From assembly GCA_903772945.1 (NCBI GenBank), contig CAICTM010000017.1:62001-126000 (forward strand): a stretch of DNA of 64,000 nucleotides. The letters are read 5' to 3'. Each line of letters starts with the position of its first letter. Positions within the stretch are counted from its first letter, which is position 1. This stretch comes from Seminavis robusta. Lineage: Eukaryota; Bacillariophyta; Bacillariophyceae; Naviculales; Naviculaceae. A program made the position numbers and the translations under genes. Below are positions 42,113-52,114 of this stretch, in pieces. The notes under the pieces are model-generated. The model made no database searches, was not told the DNA's origin, and worked only from the letters and a program-made list of their open reading frames with translations.

Positions 42113-44360
42113 TTACTGAGCATGAACAATACAAAGATCCTCATGCAGACTGCCCATAATGGTGTCCTGCTTGATGGCAGCAGTAATATTCAAAACACTT
42201 CCTTTGTAATGCTCCTCAATCTTGGAGATGACCCAAGCTGGAGCTTTCTGAGCATTGACAAGTGTAGCCATGAGAGTCCAGAGTGGCTTCCTCCTGGAGT
42301 AGGTTGACTTGCAAGCCCTGATATCTTCAGCAGTGAAGTTCTTGGCTGGCTTGTTGCCACCAATACCATGCATCCACTCTTGCCAAGCAGAGCCAAAAGT
42401 TCTGTACTTGGCTAGCTTGGCAGGCCTACTATCAGCAGGGGTGGTGGCCACAGCTTGTCTGTACCTGAAGCTAGTCTGGCCATTCCGGCGAGTCCTTTCC
42501 ACAGTCAACCCATTTCTAAAAAGATTACCATCTACCTGATCAGGTGTTGCCATCCTTGGAGGCTGAACAGCAATCCTAAAAAGCATACAAAAATACATAG
42601 TTAGCAGCAGTAATAGCCATAGTTGCAATAGCCAACAGCCACAAGTCCACACTTACCTGCAAATATTTCCATTGAGTTTCGTCAGCTCCGCGCCAAGCCA
42701 AGTCTCCAACCAACCTCTCAAAGCAGCAGCCGAACTGTCGCGGGTCCTACCTTCCTGCGCAATGAGCTGCTGGAGCTGGTTGTGCTGCGCAATAATCCTT
42801 GTCAGAATCTCCTCGTTCGTTCGTACCTGCTATTGCGTTTGCATAGCCGTCACCTGCCGAGACTGATTGGCAACTTGACGAGTGCTTGCCTGGCCGGTCG
42901 TTCCCGTAGTGCCACCAGCCGTGCCACCGCCACCTCCCGTATCCATCGGCTCGATTTCGTTGATGTGGAGCTTGGTGTTGTGCGTCCAAATAGAGAGAGG
43001 CACTTTCACCACAGGGTTGACGACAACAGGAATATCGGCCTTGATGCGCTCATACGCATCTTGGATCCTAACACGAACGGGAGGCTCCATCCTCTCCTCC
43101 CAAGATTCGTCAAGAGCAGCCCACAAAAGAGGCAGAGCCAAGTGAAGGGAAATGTCGTTGACACCGTCGTAAAAGGCATGTGTCCTTGGCACCACATGCT
43201 CAATCAACCAGTCGGGAGTCACTCTCTTGGCATCCGGGTGTAGCTTGTAGGCAATAGGAGCCCCCATGCAAAGCTTTTCGGCAACACGGGCGTCGATCCA
43301 GGGCTGTTCAGGCGAAATGTAGGCATCAACAACCCGTCCAGATAAGCGAGCCTTCCAGCGACCTCGAATGTCAACTTCGTCAGCAGTAGCACCCATCCCT
43401 CTTGCCAGAGTTGCAGCAAACTTCCGAATGCTGTGACTCCCAAGAACACCGGCAATGAGGACCGCCACAGCCAGAAATAGAGCCGACAAAAAGACAGCCT
43501 TGAGAATGTTGCGGTAGGCTGCGTTGCAGTGCTTGGGAGCCAACTTGGGATCGCTTTCAGGAGTAAAGAGGAATGCATCTTCCCGACCAGCAGCCGTAGT
43601 TGAATGACGCCTCCATGTAATTCGCCAATCCGAGCATAGCACAAAAGTCGGTATCCATCGACCCAAGAATGATTTGGTCAGGGCATTGTCGTTCTTCGGA
43701 AATATTCTTGGACCAATGCACCTTGCAACTGAGCGCAAAAGGGAAGTCTGGATGCGGCTTGTAGTCGGAATACTTCAACTTGGAGATGTCATCCGTCCTG
43801 GTGATGAGATGGACTTGCTGCTTCAACATGCAGGCTGTACGGATGGTCGATTCAAAGCTCCCTTTGCCGTAGAGTTCATTGCGATACTCAGTTTCCGTCA
43901 AATCCCTGGTGGCACAGGACTTCTTGCCGCGGTGTTGAGTCTCCGCTTTCTTGACTTCCTTGACCACTTCGTTCACAGGATCGGACTTGGTTGGATTGCC
44001 GGAGGTTCCATTCCATGTGGCACCTTTGGTGGGCATGTAGAAGGAGATAGCCTTCTTGTCTTGCTCAAGAGTAGAGGAGCGGCAAGTTGGATTCTGCTCC
44101 AGATCTTTGAAGTCAACATCGGTCGTACCATACGCACGCCATTTCAAGTAGTCGGCAACGTGATGTGGTTGGATGCCGCCCAAAGCACTGGGTTGGAAGC
44201 GAGCCGCCTTGGTGTACGTCCTCTTGTGCAGCCAGCTCATGAATTTGATGAATAGTCTGTGGTAGTCCCGGTTGTACTTGGGCTGTTCCGTGGGTGCTTC
44301 AGGAAGTTCCGGCACGTCGTCCAACCCAAGGGCTTCTCCATCATTGGCATTGTTGGCCAT
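42113..44360 (-). CDS. Crypton tyrosine recombinase with GCR1_C-like C-terminus
   Basis: From ATG 44360. An N-terminal core-binding domain (KFMSWLHKRTYTKAARFQPS; HHVADYLKWRAYGTTDVDF) precedes the catalytic domain. The tetrad is visible: ITRTDDISKL (first Arg), SHSIRKFAATLARG (HxxR) and RVVDAYISPEQPW (Tyr). A Gly/Thr linker, a coiled segment (EEILTRIIAQHNQLQQLIAQ) and an 81-base GT-AG intron (42576-42656) follow. The last exon has TFGSAWQEWMHGIGGN and STYSRRKPLWTLMATLVN, like the GCR1_C DNA-binding domain found in Cryptons. The frame changes once near 43610 and there is one in-frame TAG near 42832, so it is probably inactive unless these are assembly errors. A hydrophobic stretch before SHSIRK may be an unrecognised intron. 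Confidence 0.8.
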
Positions 44361-45306
44361 GGTGGAGGAATTGTTTTGTCAACTAAGCAATTGTTGGTAG
44401 AGCTTGAGCTGGAATTTTGGCAGAGTTCCTTTACAAAGTAGAAGGATTGAAAATAATGAGCTAGAAGTGAGGAAATGAAGAACTGAAAGCGGCTTGTACG
44501 GAGCGAGAGGATCGATCGATCGCACGGGATTTGCCCGTTGGTTGCCTCTTTGTTGAGTATACTCGAACGTAACGATCGATCGTACGGGGCTTGAGTATAC
44601 CCTACTGCAGCGATTGGATCTTTGAACGATTGGATCTTGCTTGAGTATACGCAACCTGCAACGGTTGGATCGGAACGATTGGATCTCATTGGAATGGTAC
44701 GGTATGTTTGGTGTTACTTAAGCGATTATTGGAATCCTCTCAGTATGTGCATCCTCCTCTATTTATCCAGGCACGAGCCTTATGTCTAAATCCTCTCAGT
44801 TTATTTAATAGTGAGAGTCTTATTGAGAGGATCTTTGTTTCAATGACTGCCGATACCATACCTTTTCTACGTAGCATACTGTCCTTGATCCTGAGGGTAT
44901 GTAGAGTTACCTAGGAGCAGAGGGAAGCACATACTGCGGCTGTGCAACTACTGTTGCAGAAATGTAGTACCGTACTAGTACGGTGTACCAGGTGGTACTA
45001 GCTAGTAGTAGCTGGCACAGCGTACCGTACGGTTGTAAGATTGATCATTCTTCCCCATACCTGGTACCCTGCTCGGATTGTTGCTGTCGCTCTCCTTTGG
45101 CTTGGCATGACACCATGTTTGCATACTGCCCACCGATCCTTCCCTTCTTTTCACGCTGGCTCGAGTCGAGTCTAGCTACCGGTAGGCAGTGAATCGAATC
45201 AACTTGTCTACAATGGTAGTGCCATTTGATGACATGAAGGGTTTCAAAGGATCAGGTACAGTCGTAGCAGAAGCAGCAAATTAAGGTCAGGTAGATAGCT
45301 AACTGC
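44361..45306. other. intergenic
   Basis: Apart from the short repeats at 44553-44686 and a GTACCGTAC-rich block at 44970-45065, nothing is identified. Confidence 0.5.
44553..44686. repeat. clustered short repeats upstream of the recombinase
   Basis: TTGAGTATAC occurs three times (44553, 44591, 44641). CGATTGGATC or CGGTTGGATC occurs four times between 44611 and 44686. CGATCGATCG words lie at 44510 and 44573. They could be recombinase binding sites or remnants of the element end. Confidence 0.7.
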
Positions 45307-46674
45307 TTAGAATATTCCCAGTGCAGTTGTCAGGGCAAACACAAGAAATAGGCAGCCACCAATAATGCCGATGACTCGTTCCGATATGTACTTGGCAATG
45401 TAAGACCCTCCGGATACAGCAATGCCAGTGGCAACACCATGAGCAGCAATGGCGCCGACTCCGACGCTGACCGGGTTTTGGGCTGCAGACAAGGCGATTG
45501 TCGAGAGGAACGAACGGTCTCCGAACTCTGCTGCAAAGACAAGAGCAAAAATGCTGACCAGTTGACCCCTGATGACAGAGCATTGTACAAGTAATGAGTT
45601 TGAGAACACGCCGCTGTTGAACATCGTAAAGCTGCTTGAAAACTAACTGTCAGTATCATCTTACCAAGCTGTGGTTCTCTTGACCGAATCACTGTTCTCA
45701 ACTTCCTCTTCTGCTTCGGCCAGCTCTTCATCCATGACACTTTCTCCCTCTTCCATATCCAAAGCATCCTTCAGTGTCTTGAAACCAAAGAATGCGAAAG
45801 CAATGCAAGCTGCAATGTCATCGAGTGGGATTCCTTCGCCAAACCCAGATGGCACTGCATGAAAGATTTGCCCAATGAGGACGGATAGCACAGTCATTGC
45901 CCCTAGGGCACCCATGGATCCCAAGAAAGAAGCTAATTTGGATGTTTTCATGGCCAAGAGGCCAGCAATGAAGAAGGTTTTGTCGCCAATTTCACTTAGG
46001 AACACCAGAGTAAATGCCTGGTAGAATCCAGTCTCGGTAAGCCTGTTCAATAAACCGCTAGTTGTTGAAGCCATGGTAATGGCACCTCCGTGCATGCTTT
46101 CTAGATCCACCGCATGGCTGATTGCTGGGAATGCCGTCATGGACGCAGATGCGACCAAGGCCAAGCTTGCTACTGTGGCTGCCTTTTTGTTGCTGTCAGA
46201 AAGCTGTTCCATGTTGTTGCAAGTCCATCCTTGTCTTTGAATTCATCATCATCGTGAATTGGAGATCGACCCCAAAGCCGTGTGGTGATCATCTTTGATT
46301 GTGAATATGAATGCCTGGAGAGGACATGTGGCTGGATAGCATCCCTTGACAGTGATGTGTCAAGGTTGTGGGGGCTGCAGAGCAGAACAGAAAGACAAGA
46401 TCCAATGAATAGTTTAGATATCAGGAGGTCCAGGAAAGAAAGGAAAACCAAACCAAAAACGACAAGTGTCAGTACGATTGGTGGATTGTTCGCAATCGGA
46501 CGCCACTCATTCTTCGATACCCATCGGTACTCTGACTGTCCCTGTCCGCAAACCAGCAGGTATTGGAATGCCTCTGCGGTGTGGTGCTCACCTGAAAGCC
46601 GAAACAGCGGCCGCGAGACACAAAAGTTGCACCAGGCGAACAGCCAAGTTGTGTTGTCTTGCCATCATTGCCAT
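45307..46674 (-). CDS. plastid GDT1/UPF0016 cation transporter (PAM71-like)
   Basis: Three exons are proposed: 46674-46592, 46374-45665 and 45568-45307, with introns of 217 and 96 bases, all GT-AG. Exon 1 encodes a signal peptide ([15 protein letters not shown]) and the splice gives VSAFSP, a plastid-targeting motif. Exon 2 runs [20 protein letters not shown] and then, after an apparent one-base loss in an A run near 46183-46187, [20 protein letters not shown], a second hydrophobic transfer segment. The transporter core has both family motifs, SEIGDKTFF and AEFGDRSFL, with six to seven membrane spans and an acidic middle loop. GDT1 proteins move Mn2+ or Ca2+; PAM71 and CMT1 supply Mn to photosystem II. 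Without the proposed exon 1 the protein would start at ATG 46212 and lack the SAF motif. Confidence 0.87.
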
Positions 46675-48546
46675 CCTGTTGGACGATACCTGGTACCGCA
46701 CTTTGTGGTGATGTCTGTGTTGAAGCTGAGGTGCTTTCGACAGGAGATTGGAGGGAGGCTGTCTGTCGTTCAACCTTTGCTTCCACGTGGAACTATACCG
46801 CAATTGCCAGCTCGCTGCCATCACAACGCTCACTTCGAGAGACTTGACTTGTTGAGCTCTTGTTGCTACCGGTGATACTCTACTGTACCATCTCTATTAT
46901 CAAAACTTTCTGGGCCATGTCGCCTCAAGGTTGCTACCACGGCTCACGGCTCTGAAGTCAAGTCCATTATTTGTGTTGGTTTGGATGTGCTGGAACTCTC
47001 AGATTCTGTGCTAAAATGGTGTGAGGACAGTCCTCTCGGGAGCGCTTGACCATACCGGTAGCGGTACAGCCCGATCATGAGTCAATGACTTCAAATAAAT
47101 GTCTACACCATCAATGTCAGCAACGCCTTGAAAGAAAACACAAACATAGCCTGGAAGACCTGAATCTTGAAGAATTTTACCGGAATCCAAAGTCTGGTCG
47201 AAACGTTGAGGCATATTTCTCGTCTCACAGAGACACTAGAAGAGCTTGCATTCATTATTGCAGAAAAACATGAGAGACAATGAAACTGAGAAGAATGGAA
47301 AGGATTGGCTTTCCAAGAAACAGGAGAACGTTCTCTTGCAGTGGAATGGTATATGGCCACGGGTCGATGCCTTGTCTACGGCATTTGATAGTGTGCCTGC
47401 ACTGTGCCACATGCTCTCCAAAAGTCCAGCTCTTTATGGTATGAGCCATCTTTGGATGACAATAGGCGTAAGACCAAGCGACAAATTGAATTGACTGAGC
47501 AAGTCGGGCCCACAATTTCCAAGTTTAACACTGCCACTCGGAAGAGCAAATTGGTGAGTAAGTGGGTGTTGTGAGGTACTGTATATTATTGTTTCGTATG
47601 TCCGCCTCTGTAGAGCCTGCGCCTTCGTCCTTTGCCAACGAATGTGCGTGGGTACCACTTTTGGAACGGGGCTAGATGAAATGTTTTTTGGGGACGCATT
47701 TTTCACTCGCTTTGGACAACCAATCATGGTTGGATGACACTGCGAGTAGCCCAGCTGTCCGCGCATTTATTTATTCCAATGGACGGCAATGACTTACCGA
47801 CTATGGTGTTCCTTTTCCTTCTATTGAACAGGAAGGAAGGGTGGTTATTGAGTGATGAAGCTGAATGTTCCACCACCGAGTGACATGGATCGATCCCCGA
47901 GGTAAGACACATCGAAAATAAAACACAAAAAAGGTTGGAAAAAGCGCGTCGCGAAAGGGTGCTTGGAGGAGCTTCTGCCATGGACCTGATACTACCGCGC
48001 GAGAGAAAAGACAACACTGGGCGGCATGGGAGAGAGTGGTCACTGCAATGGGATGACGCTGACAATTCACAATCACGCTGGTATGCTGTTTCGATTCATT
48101 CTGAGAACACATTGAAACTCTTTCGGGAGGAACAGAAAATGTACTAGCCTCTGGGTCTTGTTTGTACCTGGAGAATGGCTCAAAAGGGAGCCGAATCAAA
48201 GCCACCACACAGCTGCAGCGGTGATGAGTTGGTCGACTCTTGGAACAGTGTGCCATCCAAAGCTCTTTCAACGATCCATGCCATTCCAGTGTCGTTTTAT
48301 GTGGGGACTAATGTGGTTCTGTGAAAGATATCCAGGCCGCAACTAACGCCACGAACAATCGTATCTCGATCTTGTTGTTTGCAAACGTACTAACTTTGTT
48401 TTCTTATCGTGCTGACTTGTGGAGCGCTCAGAGAGCCGAAGATGATCAATTACGCCGGTGACGGGACAATGCCTAACCTTTCAACGTACGGTACTAGCAC
48501 TAAGTCAAGTAAAAATTTACCCTCTTCTATACGATGTATTACTTTA
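46675..48546. other. intergenic, one exon-like open stretch
   Basis: No gene is firmly supported. On the plus strand, 47893-48147 is open for about 85 codons without an early ATG and reads as protein (HIENKTQKRLEKARRERVLG; ASAMDLILPRERKDN; TLKLFREEQKMY, then TAG). It could be a terminal exon whose upstream exons were not found. Confidence 0.4.
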
Positions 48547-49632
48547 TTACTGTGGTTCCACCTCTGGCGTGGCACCTTCAATCGTCAGCGGAGATTCCTC
48601 TGGTGGATCGGGAGTGGCTCGAGCCAATTGCACCAGCAGTGCTTCCCACGTTTCCAATTCCACTGCGGCATAGTCGCGTTCGTCTCCTTCCAATGCCCGT
48701 AATGTCTGTACTCGTTTGACTCCGTGTGCTACGAGATTGTCTTTGCGGTCCAGCACGATATTGACACTCTTTTTCTGTTCGAGGATTTGGAGCAGCAGTT
48801 CCAGTCCCATTTCTCGAATTTCTGCCGTAGTGTCCTCTGAGGTAGCTGTGACCAACTGATCCGCGACGTATGCCACGGAATGGCCAAAGAGCCGCACTCG
48901 CTCCCGTGTGGAATCGTCCGAGGTAATCAATGCTCTGAGAAAGAAGAGTGTTCGTTTCTGCAAGACTGCACTACTATTTCCAGCTGCTGTGGATTGTTGG
49001 AGTCCCTCGTAAATAATTTCCTTGGCTTGATCGACACCACAAAAGACTTGTTCGGACAATTCGTCGCTCCGCACGGCACCACTGAGCGCTTGAATGATTT
49101 TGGCCCGAAAGGCAAATTGATCGGCAGGAGTGGATTGAAAGACTTGCGAGAGCGTCTTGATGGCTCCCATTTCCAATAACTCTTTTTGAATCGGTGGATT
49201 GTTGGACGCCATGGTGGCCAAGACACCCAGACAACTGGTTTGAATGGATCGTGGTACTTCCGGCTGTGCCACGGCTCCCAAGAGAAAATCCAATCCCTTC
49301 ATGGCCGCAAAGGCTCGTGCATAGTCAATTTGTTCCACAATATCTCGTAATTCTTGCAGCAAGTCTTGCATGTCAATGTCATCATCCACTTGTGCTTCTT
49401 CTTTCTGTTGTCGAATGTCTTCCAGCCCGGTCGTGACTTGTTGCAGAATTTCCTTCATGCGTTCATTTTCGTCAATAATGCCCTCTTTCATGACTTTTTC
49501 CAAAAAGGCCTTGTCTTCTTCCGACATGGGAGAGTGAGAGGACGGAGTAGTTCCGTCTTGATAGGCCAAGCTCCATTTCAACAATCCCAACCACCCCCAA
49601 GGTGTATTGCCGCCGCCTTCCGTGTTGCTCAT
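48547..49632 (-). CDS. Hsp70 nucleotide-exchange factor, HspBP1/Fes1 family
   Basis: 361 residues from ATG 49632, single exon, matching the family's usual 290-380. The start MSNTEGGGNTPWGWLGLLKW, with its short N-terminal Trp-rich motif before SDGT-like sequence, is the Fes1 N-terminal domain. A helical region follows (EDKAFLEKVMKEGIIDENER), then armadillo-like repeats: LRDIVEQIDYARAFAAMKGL, SIQTSCLGVLATMASNNPPI and FRAKIIQALSGAVRSDE, with a VQKRTLFFLRAL-like block. Fes1/HspBP1 wraps the ATPase lobe of cytosolic Hsp70 and speeds ADP release. The protein has no targeting peptide, so a cytosolic place is likely. The gene looks intact. Confidence 0.9.
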   Translation of the reverse strand: MSNTEGGGNTPWGWLGLLKWSLAYQDGTTPSSHSPMSEEDKAFLEKVMKEGIIDENERMKEILQQVTTGLEDIRQQKEEAQVDDDIDMQDLLQELRDIVEQIDYARAFAAMKGLDFLLGAVAQPEVPRSIQTSCLGVLATMASNNPPIQKELLEMGAIKTLSQVFQSTPADQFAFRAKIIQALSGAVRSDELSEQVFCGVDQAKEIIYEGLQQSTAAGNSSAVLQKRTLFFLRALITSDDSTRERVRLFGHSVAYVADQLVTATSEDTTAEIREMGLELLLQILEQKKSVNIVLDRKDNLVAHGVKRVQTLRALEGDERDYAAVELETWEALLVQLARATPDPPEESPLTIEGATPEVEPQ

Positions 49633-50047
49633 GGTATTTCTTATTTTGTTTTGATTCCTGTCTACGAAGCTGTTTGGTTTGCTTTGTGGGATCCTTTGTG
49701 GTTGACTGAGCGAGACGAAAGACGATGGGACTAGTGGGTTTGAGGAGCTCGAGAAACAAAAGTTCCAAGAGCTTCGAAAATACCGCGACTAAAACAGTCG
49801 TGAGAAGCAAGCAAGACTATGACGTCATACCGGAATGCTGACTCAGTGTCATTATTTTTCTTTCGACCAAGACACCGACCTCTTTTGGTGATGATGGGGT
49901 GATGGAGAGGTCCAACAAAGCCATCGTTCTTTTCTTCTTCATGATGTGGGGAAGGGGATGTCATTTCACAACACATCGACTTACCCAGAACACTTGAGGC
50001 AGAAGCTGAGCCACGGACTCGACTCGTCTCCCCCTTGCTGCCGCTGA
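49633..50047. promoter_or_regulatory. upstream region of a divergent gene pair
   Basis: 415 bases between the starts of the HspBP1/Fes1 gene (minus) and the PhyH-like gene (plus). No named element was identified. Confidence 0.4.
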
Positions 50048-51424
50048 ATGCCGAAGTCAAACCAAAACGAAAACAACAGCAAGGCTGGATTCACTGCCCG
50101 GTGCCACCGTCATTTCTCTGCGACTGCTCTGTGGACTGGCATGCTACTGCTTCTATCTCGCTCTACCGTCCGTGGGTTGTCTAGTACTAGTAGACGCATT
50201 CCTCGTTTGTCGCGAACTGCCCTCGCTGTCACCAACGGTTGTGATCGATTCTTTGCCAATTATCCTAGGGTTAGCGGACAACAACAACAACAACAACAAC
50301 AACAGCAACAACAACAACAACAACCCATCATGACGGATGCTATGAATGGCATGAACGAGCAACAACAACAACAAGAATTGCCCGTCGAAATGACTCCCGA
50401 TCAACGATATCTGTTTGATCTCAATGGATATATTGTGGTCCGAGGTGTGCTATCACCAGACGAAGTGGCCCAGGCCAATGCGGCCATTGACCGCCGACAA
50501 GACCAAATGATTCAACGATCCGGAGGGGCCTTGCGCAATGCCAAGGCAGGTACCAAAATGTACGGGACCGGACCAGGACGAAAAGATTTGGGAGGCGTCC
50601 TGGAATGGGGTCCCCAAGAATCGAGAGTGTTTCAATCCATCCTGGCACATCCCAAACTCGTCCCCTTGTTTCACGGGATTCTCGGCAAGGGATATCGCAT
50701 GGATCATTTGCCGTTTGTATTGGCACAAGATCATGGAGCCGAAGGATTCCAGTTGCACGGTGGCACCGTGGACTGCTCCTCGGGAGAATACAATCCACAT
50801 TTGGCGTACACATGGTAAGTTTACAATTCAAGACAGTGCAACAGAATGCATGGTCTTGCTGCTGCTTTTAGGATACTGTACAACTCAACCTTCTCTTTTC
50901 TGTCTTGACTTTGTAGCATGCATGGGACCATCCGATCGTCTTTGTTGGGCTGCAATGTAATGCTCGCTGACCACAATCACGGCGATGGTGGATTCTGCGT
51001 TGTTCCTGGTTCACACAAGAGCAATTTTAAAATGCCAGAGGGAATGGTCGATGGCGAAAGGTACGCAGAGTTTATTCAACAACCCGCCACCAAAGCAGGA
51101 GATGTGGTACTCTTTTCGGAAGGAACCGTCCATGGAGCGTTACCATGGACCTGTCAAGAACGACAACGACGAGCCTGTTTGTATCGATTTGCACCGGCTA
51201 CCATGAGTTATGGACGGTCGTATTTTGGGCATGAAGGAGGCGGATGGCCCGTTGCCATGTACAAAGGTCTGACCGATGCGGAAAAGGCTGTCCTGGAGCC
51301 TCCTTATGCCAACCGATTGGATCGTCCCAATATAGTAGAGTCAGATGGATCTGTGGAAATTACCAGAAGGAGTGCTGCTAAACGACAACACGATCAAGAC
51401 GTGTTTGGAACCAAATACTTTTGA
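50048..51424 (+). CDS. phytanoyl-CoA dioxygenase (PhyH) family protein
   Basis: Two exons, 50048-50814 and 50917-51424, with a 102-base GT-AG intron; 424 residues. The N-terminus is basic with one hydrophobic segment (ALWTGMLLLLSRSTV) and a Gln15 tract, so it may be a signal-anchor or organelle presequence. The catalytic part starts FDLNGYIVVRGVLSPDEVAQ. Iron/2-oxoglutarate residues are within GFQLHGGTVD (proximal His), GTVHGALPW (distal His) and RRACLYRFAP (the Arg that binds 2-oxoglutarate). GDGGFCVVPGSHKSNF and AGDVVLFSEGTVHG are characteristic of a PhyH branch common in marine plankton and bacteria. The enzyme hydroxylates an unknown substrate using Fe(II), O2 and 2-oxoglutarate. The gene looks intact. 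Confidence 0.88.
50279..50323 (+). repeat. CAA/CAG repeat encoding Gln15
   Basis: Fifteen glutamine codons, almost all CAA, inside the N-terminal region of the PhyH-like protein. A second, shorter Gln run (five codons) follows at about 50361. Confidence 0.9.
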
Positions 51425-52114
51425 GAAAACTATAAGGACTGTAACAAAAGAAAAATTATTGCGAAGCAGAGCTACGACAGTGTCAACATGATCCTCTCTT
51501 TCATTGTAGTGGCAAGGTCAAAGGGCTTCGCTTGCGTGGCTGCCATTATCTTGTGGCTAGCTAGACAATGGAATTTATAGCTACGGGTACCGCGGAGTTA
51601 GACAGATAAAAGTACTTGGAAGACCTCAGATATGGGGAGCCTTTCTACGTGGGATATGCTTTGTTTACAAGTCTACATCATTGAATGATGTTTGGGCACT
51701 TTTGCCCTGCCACTGGTCCGCCCAGATCTCGCCGAGCCCAGCCCTGACTTTTGCCTCTCTTATCTTGGCCTTCTGCCACCTTTCGTCTACTAGCTAGCTA
51801 GCTGCAAATGATTCGATTCGATTCATGCCCTCTTACCAGTAGCCTTGTCAAAAAGCACCTCGCCTTCGCTCCGAGGAGAAAGGCAGATGGTCCTCCCGGA
51901 GTTAATCCGGCTTGCTGGCTTATTAGGAGCACACAGTTATAATAAGCATCAAATTTTCTTACCCAACGCCCTTTGAAAGTTCCGAAAGATCAGAAACACA
52001 ACAAAAGGCAATGGCCGGAATGGACGCAGATAAGAAGGAACAATCAAGTGGGGGAATGGAAAGAAGAAGTATTATTGCCGAAGAGACAGAGCTCCTCTGC
52101 CGTCAGAGGGTATC
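51425..52114. other. intergenic, nothing identified
   Basis: No coding region. CTAGCTAGCTAG near 51790-51801 and GGGTACCGCGG near 51585. Confidence 0.5.

Larger units (their letters stand above)
42113..44690 (-). mobile_element. Crypton-type tyrosine-recombinase DNA transposon
   Basis: The element consists of a spliced recombinase gene (42113-44360) plus a 5' flank with clustered short repeats (44553-44686). Cryptons encode a tyrosine recombinase without reverse transcriptase and lack terminal inverted repeats, which fits what is seen. No RT, RNase H or other retroelement part is present nearby. Ends are approximate; no target-site duplication could be fixed by eye. Confidence 0.75.

Noticed and set aside
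42113-44360. DIRS-type retroelement instead of Crypton
   Set aside because: Only the tyrosine recombinase and a GCR1_C-like domain are seen; there is no reverse transcriptase or RNase H in the flanks.
44500-44600. tRNA or structured RNA around CGATCGATCG words
   Set aside because: No cloverleaf with a T-arm GGTTCRA motif could be formed.
46282-46875. 197-residue plus-strand open frame
   Set aside because: It lies antisense to the proposed GDT1 leader exon and has no domain signature.
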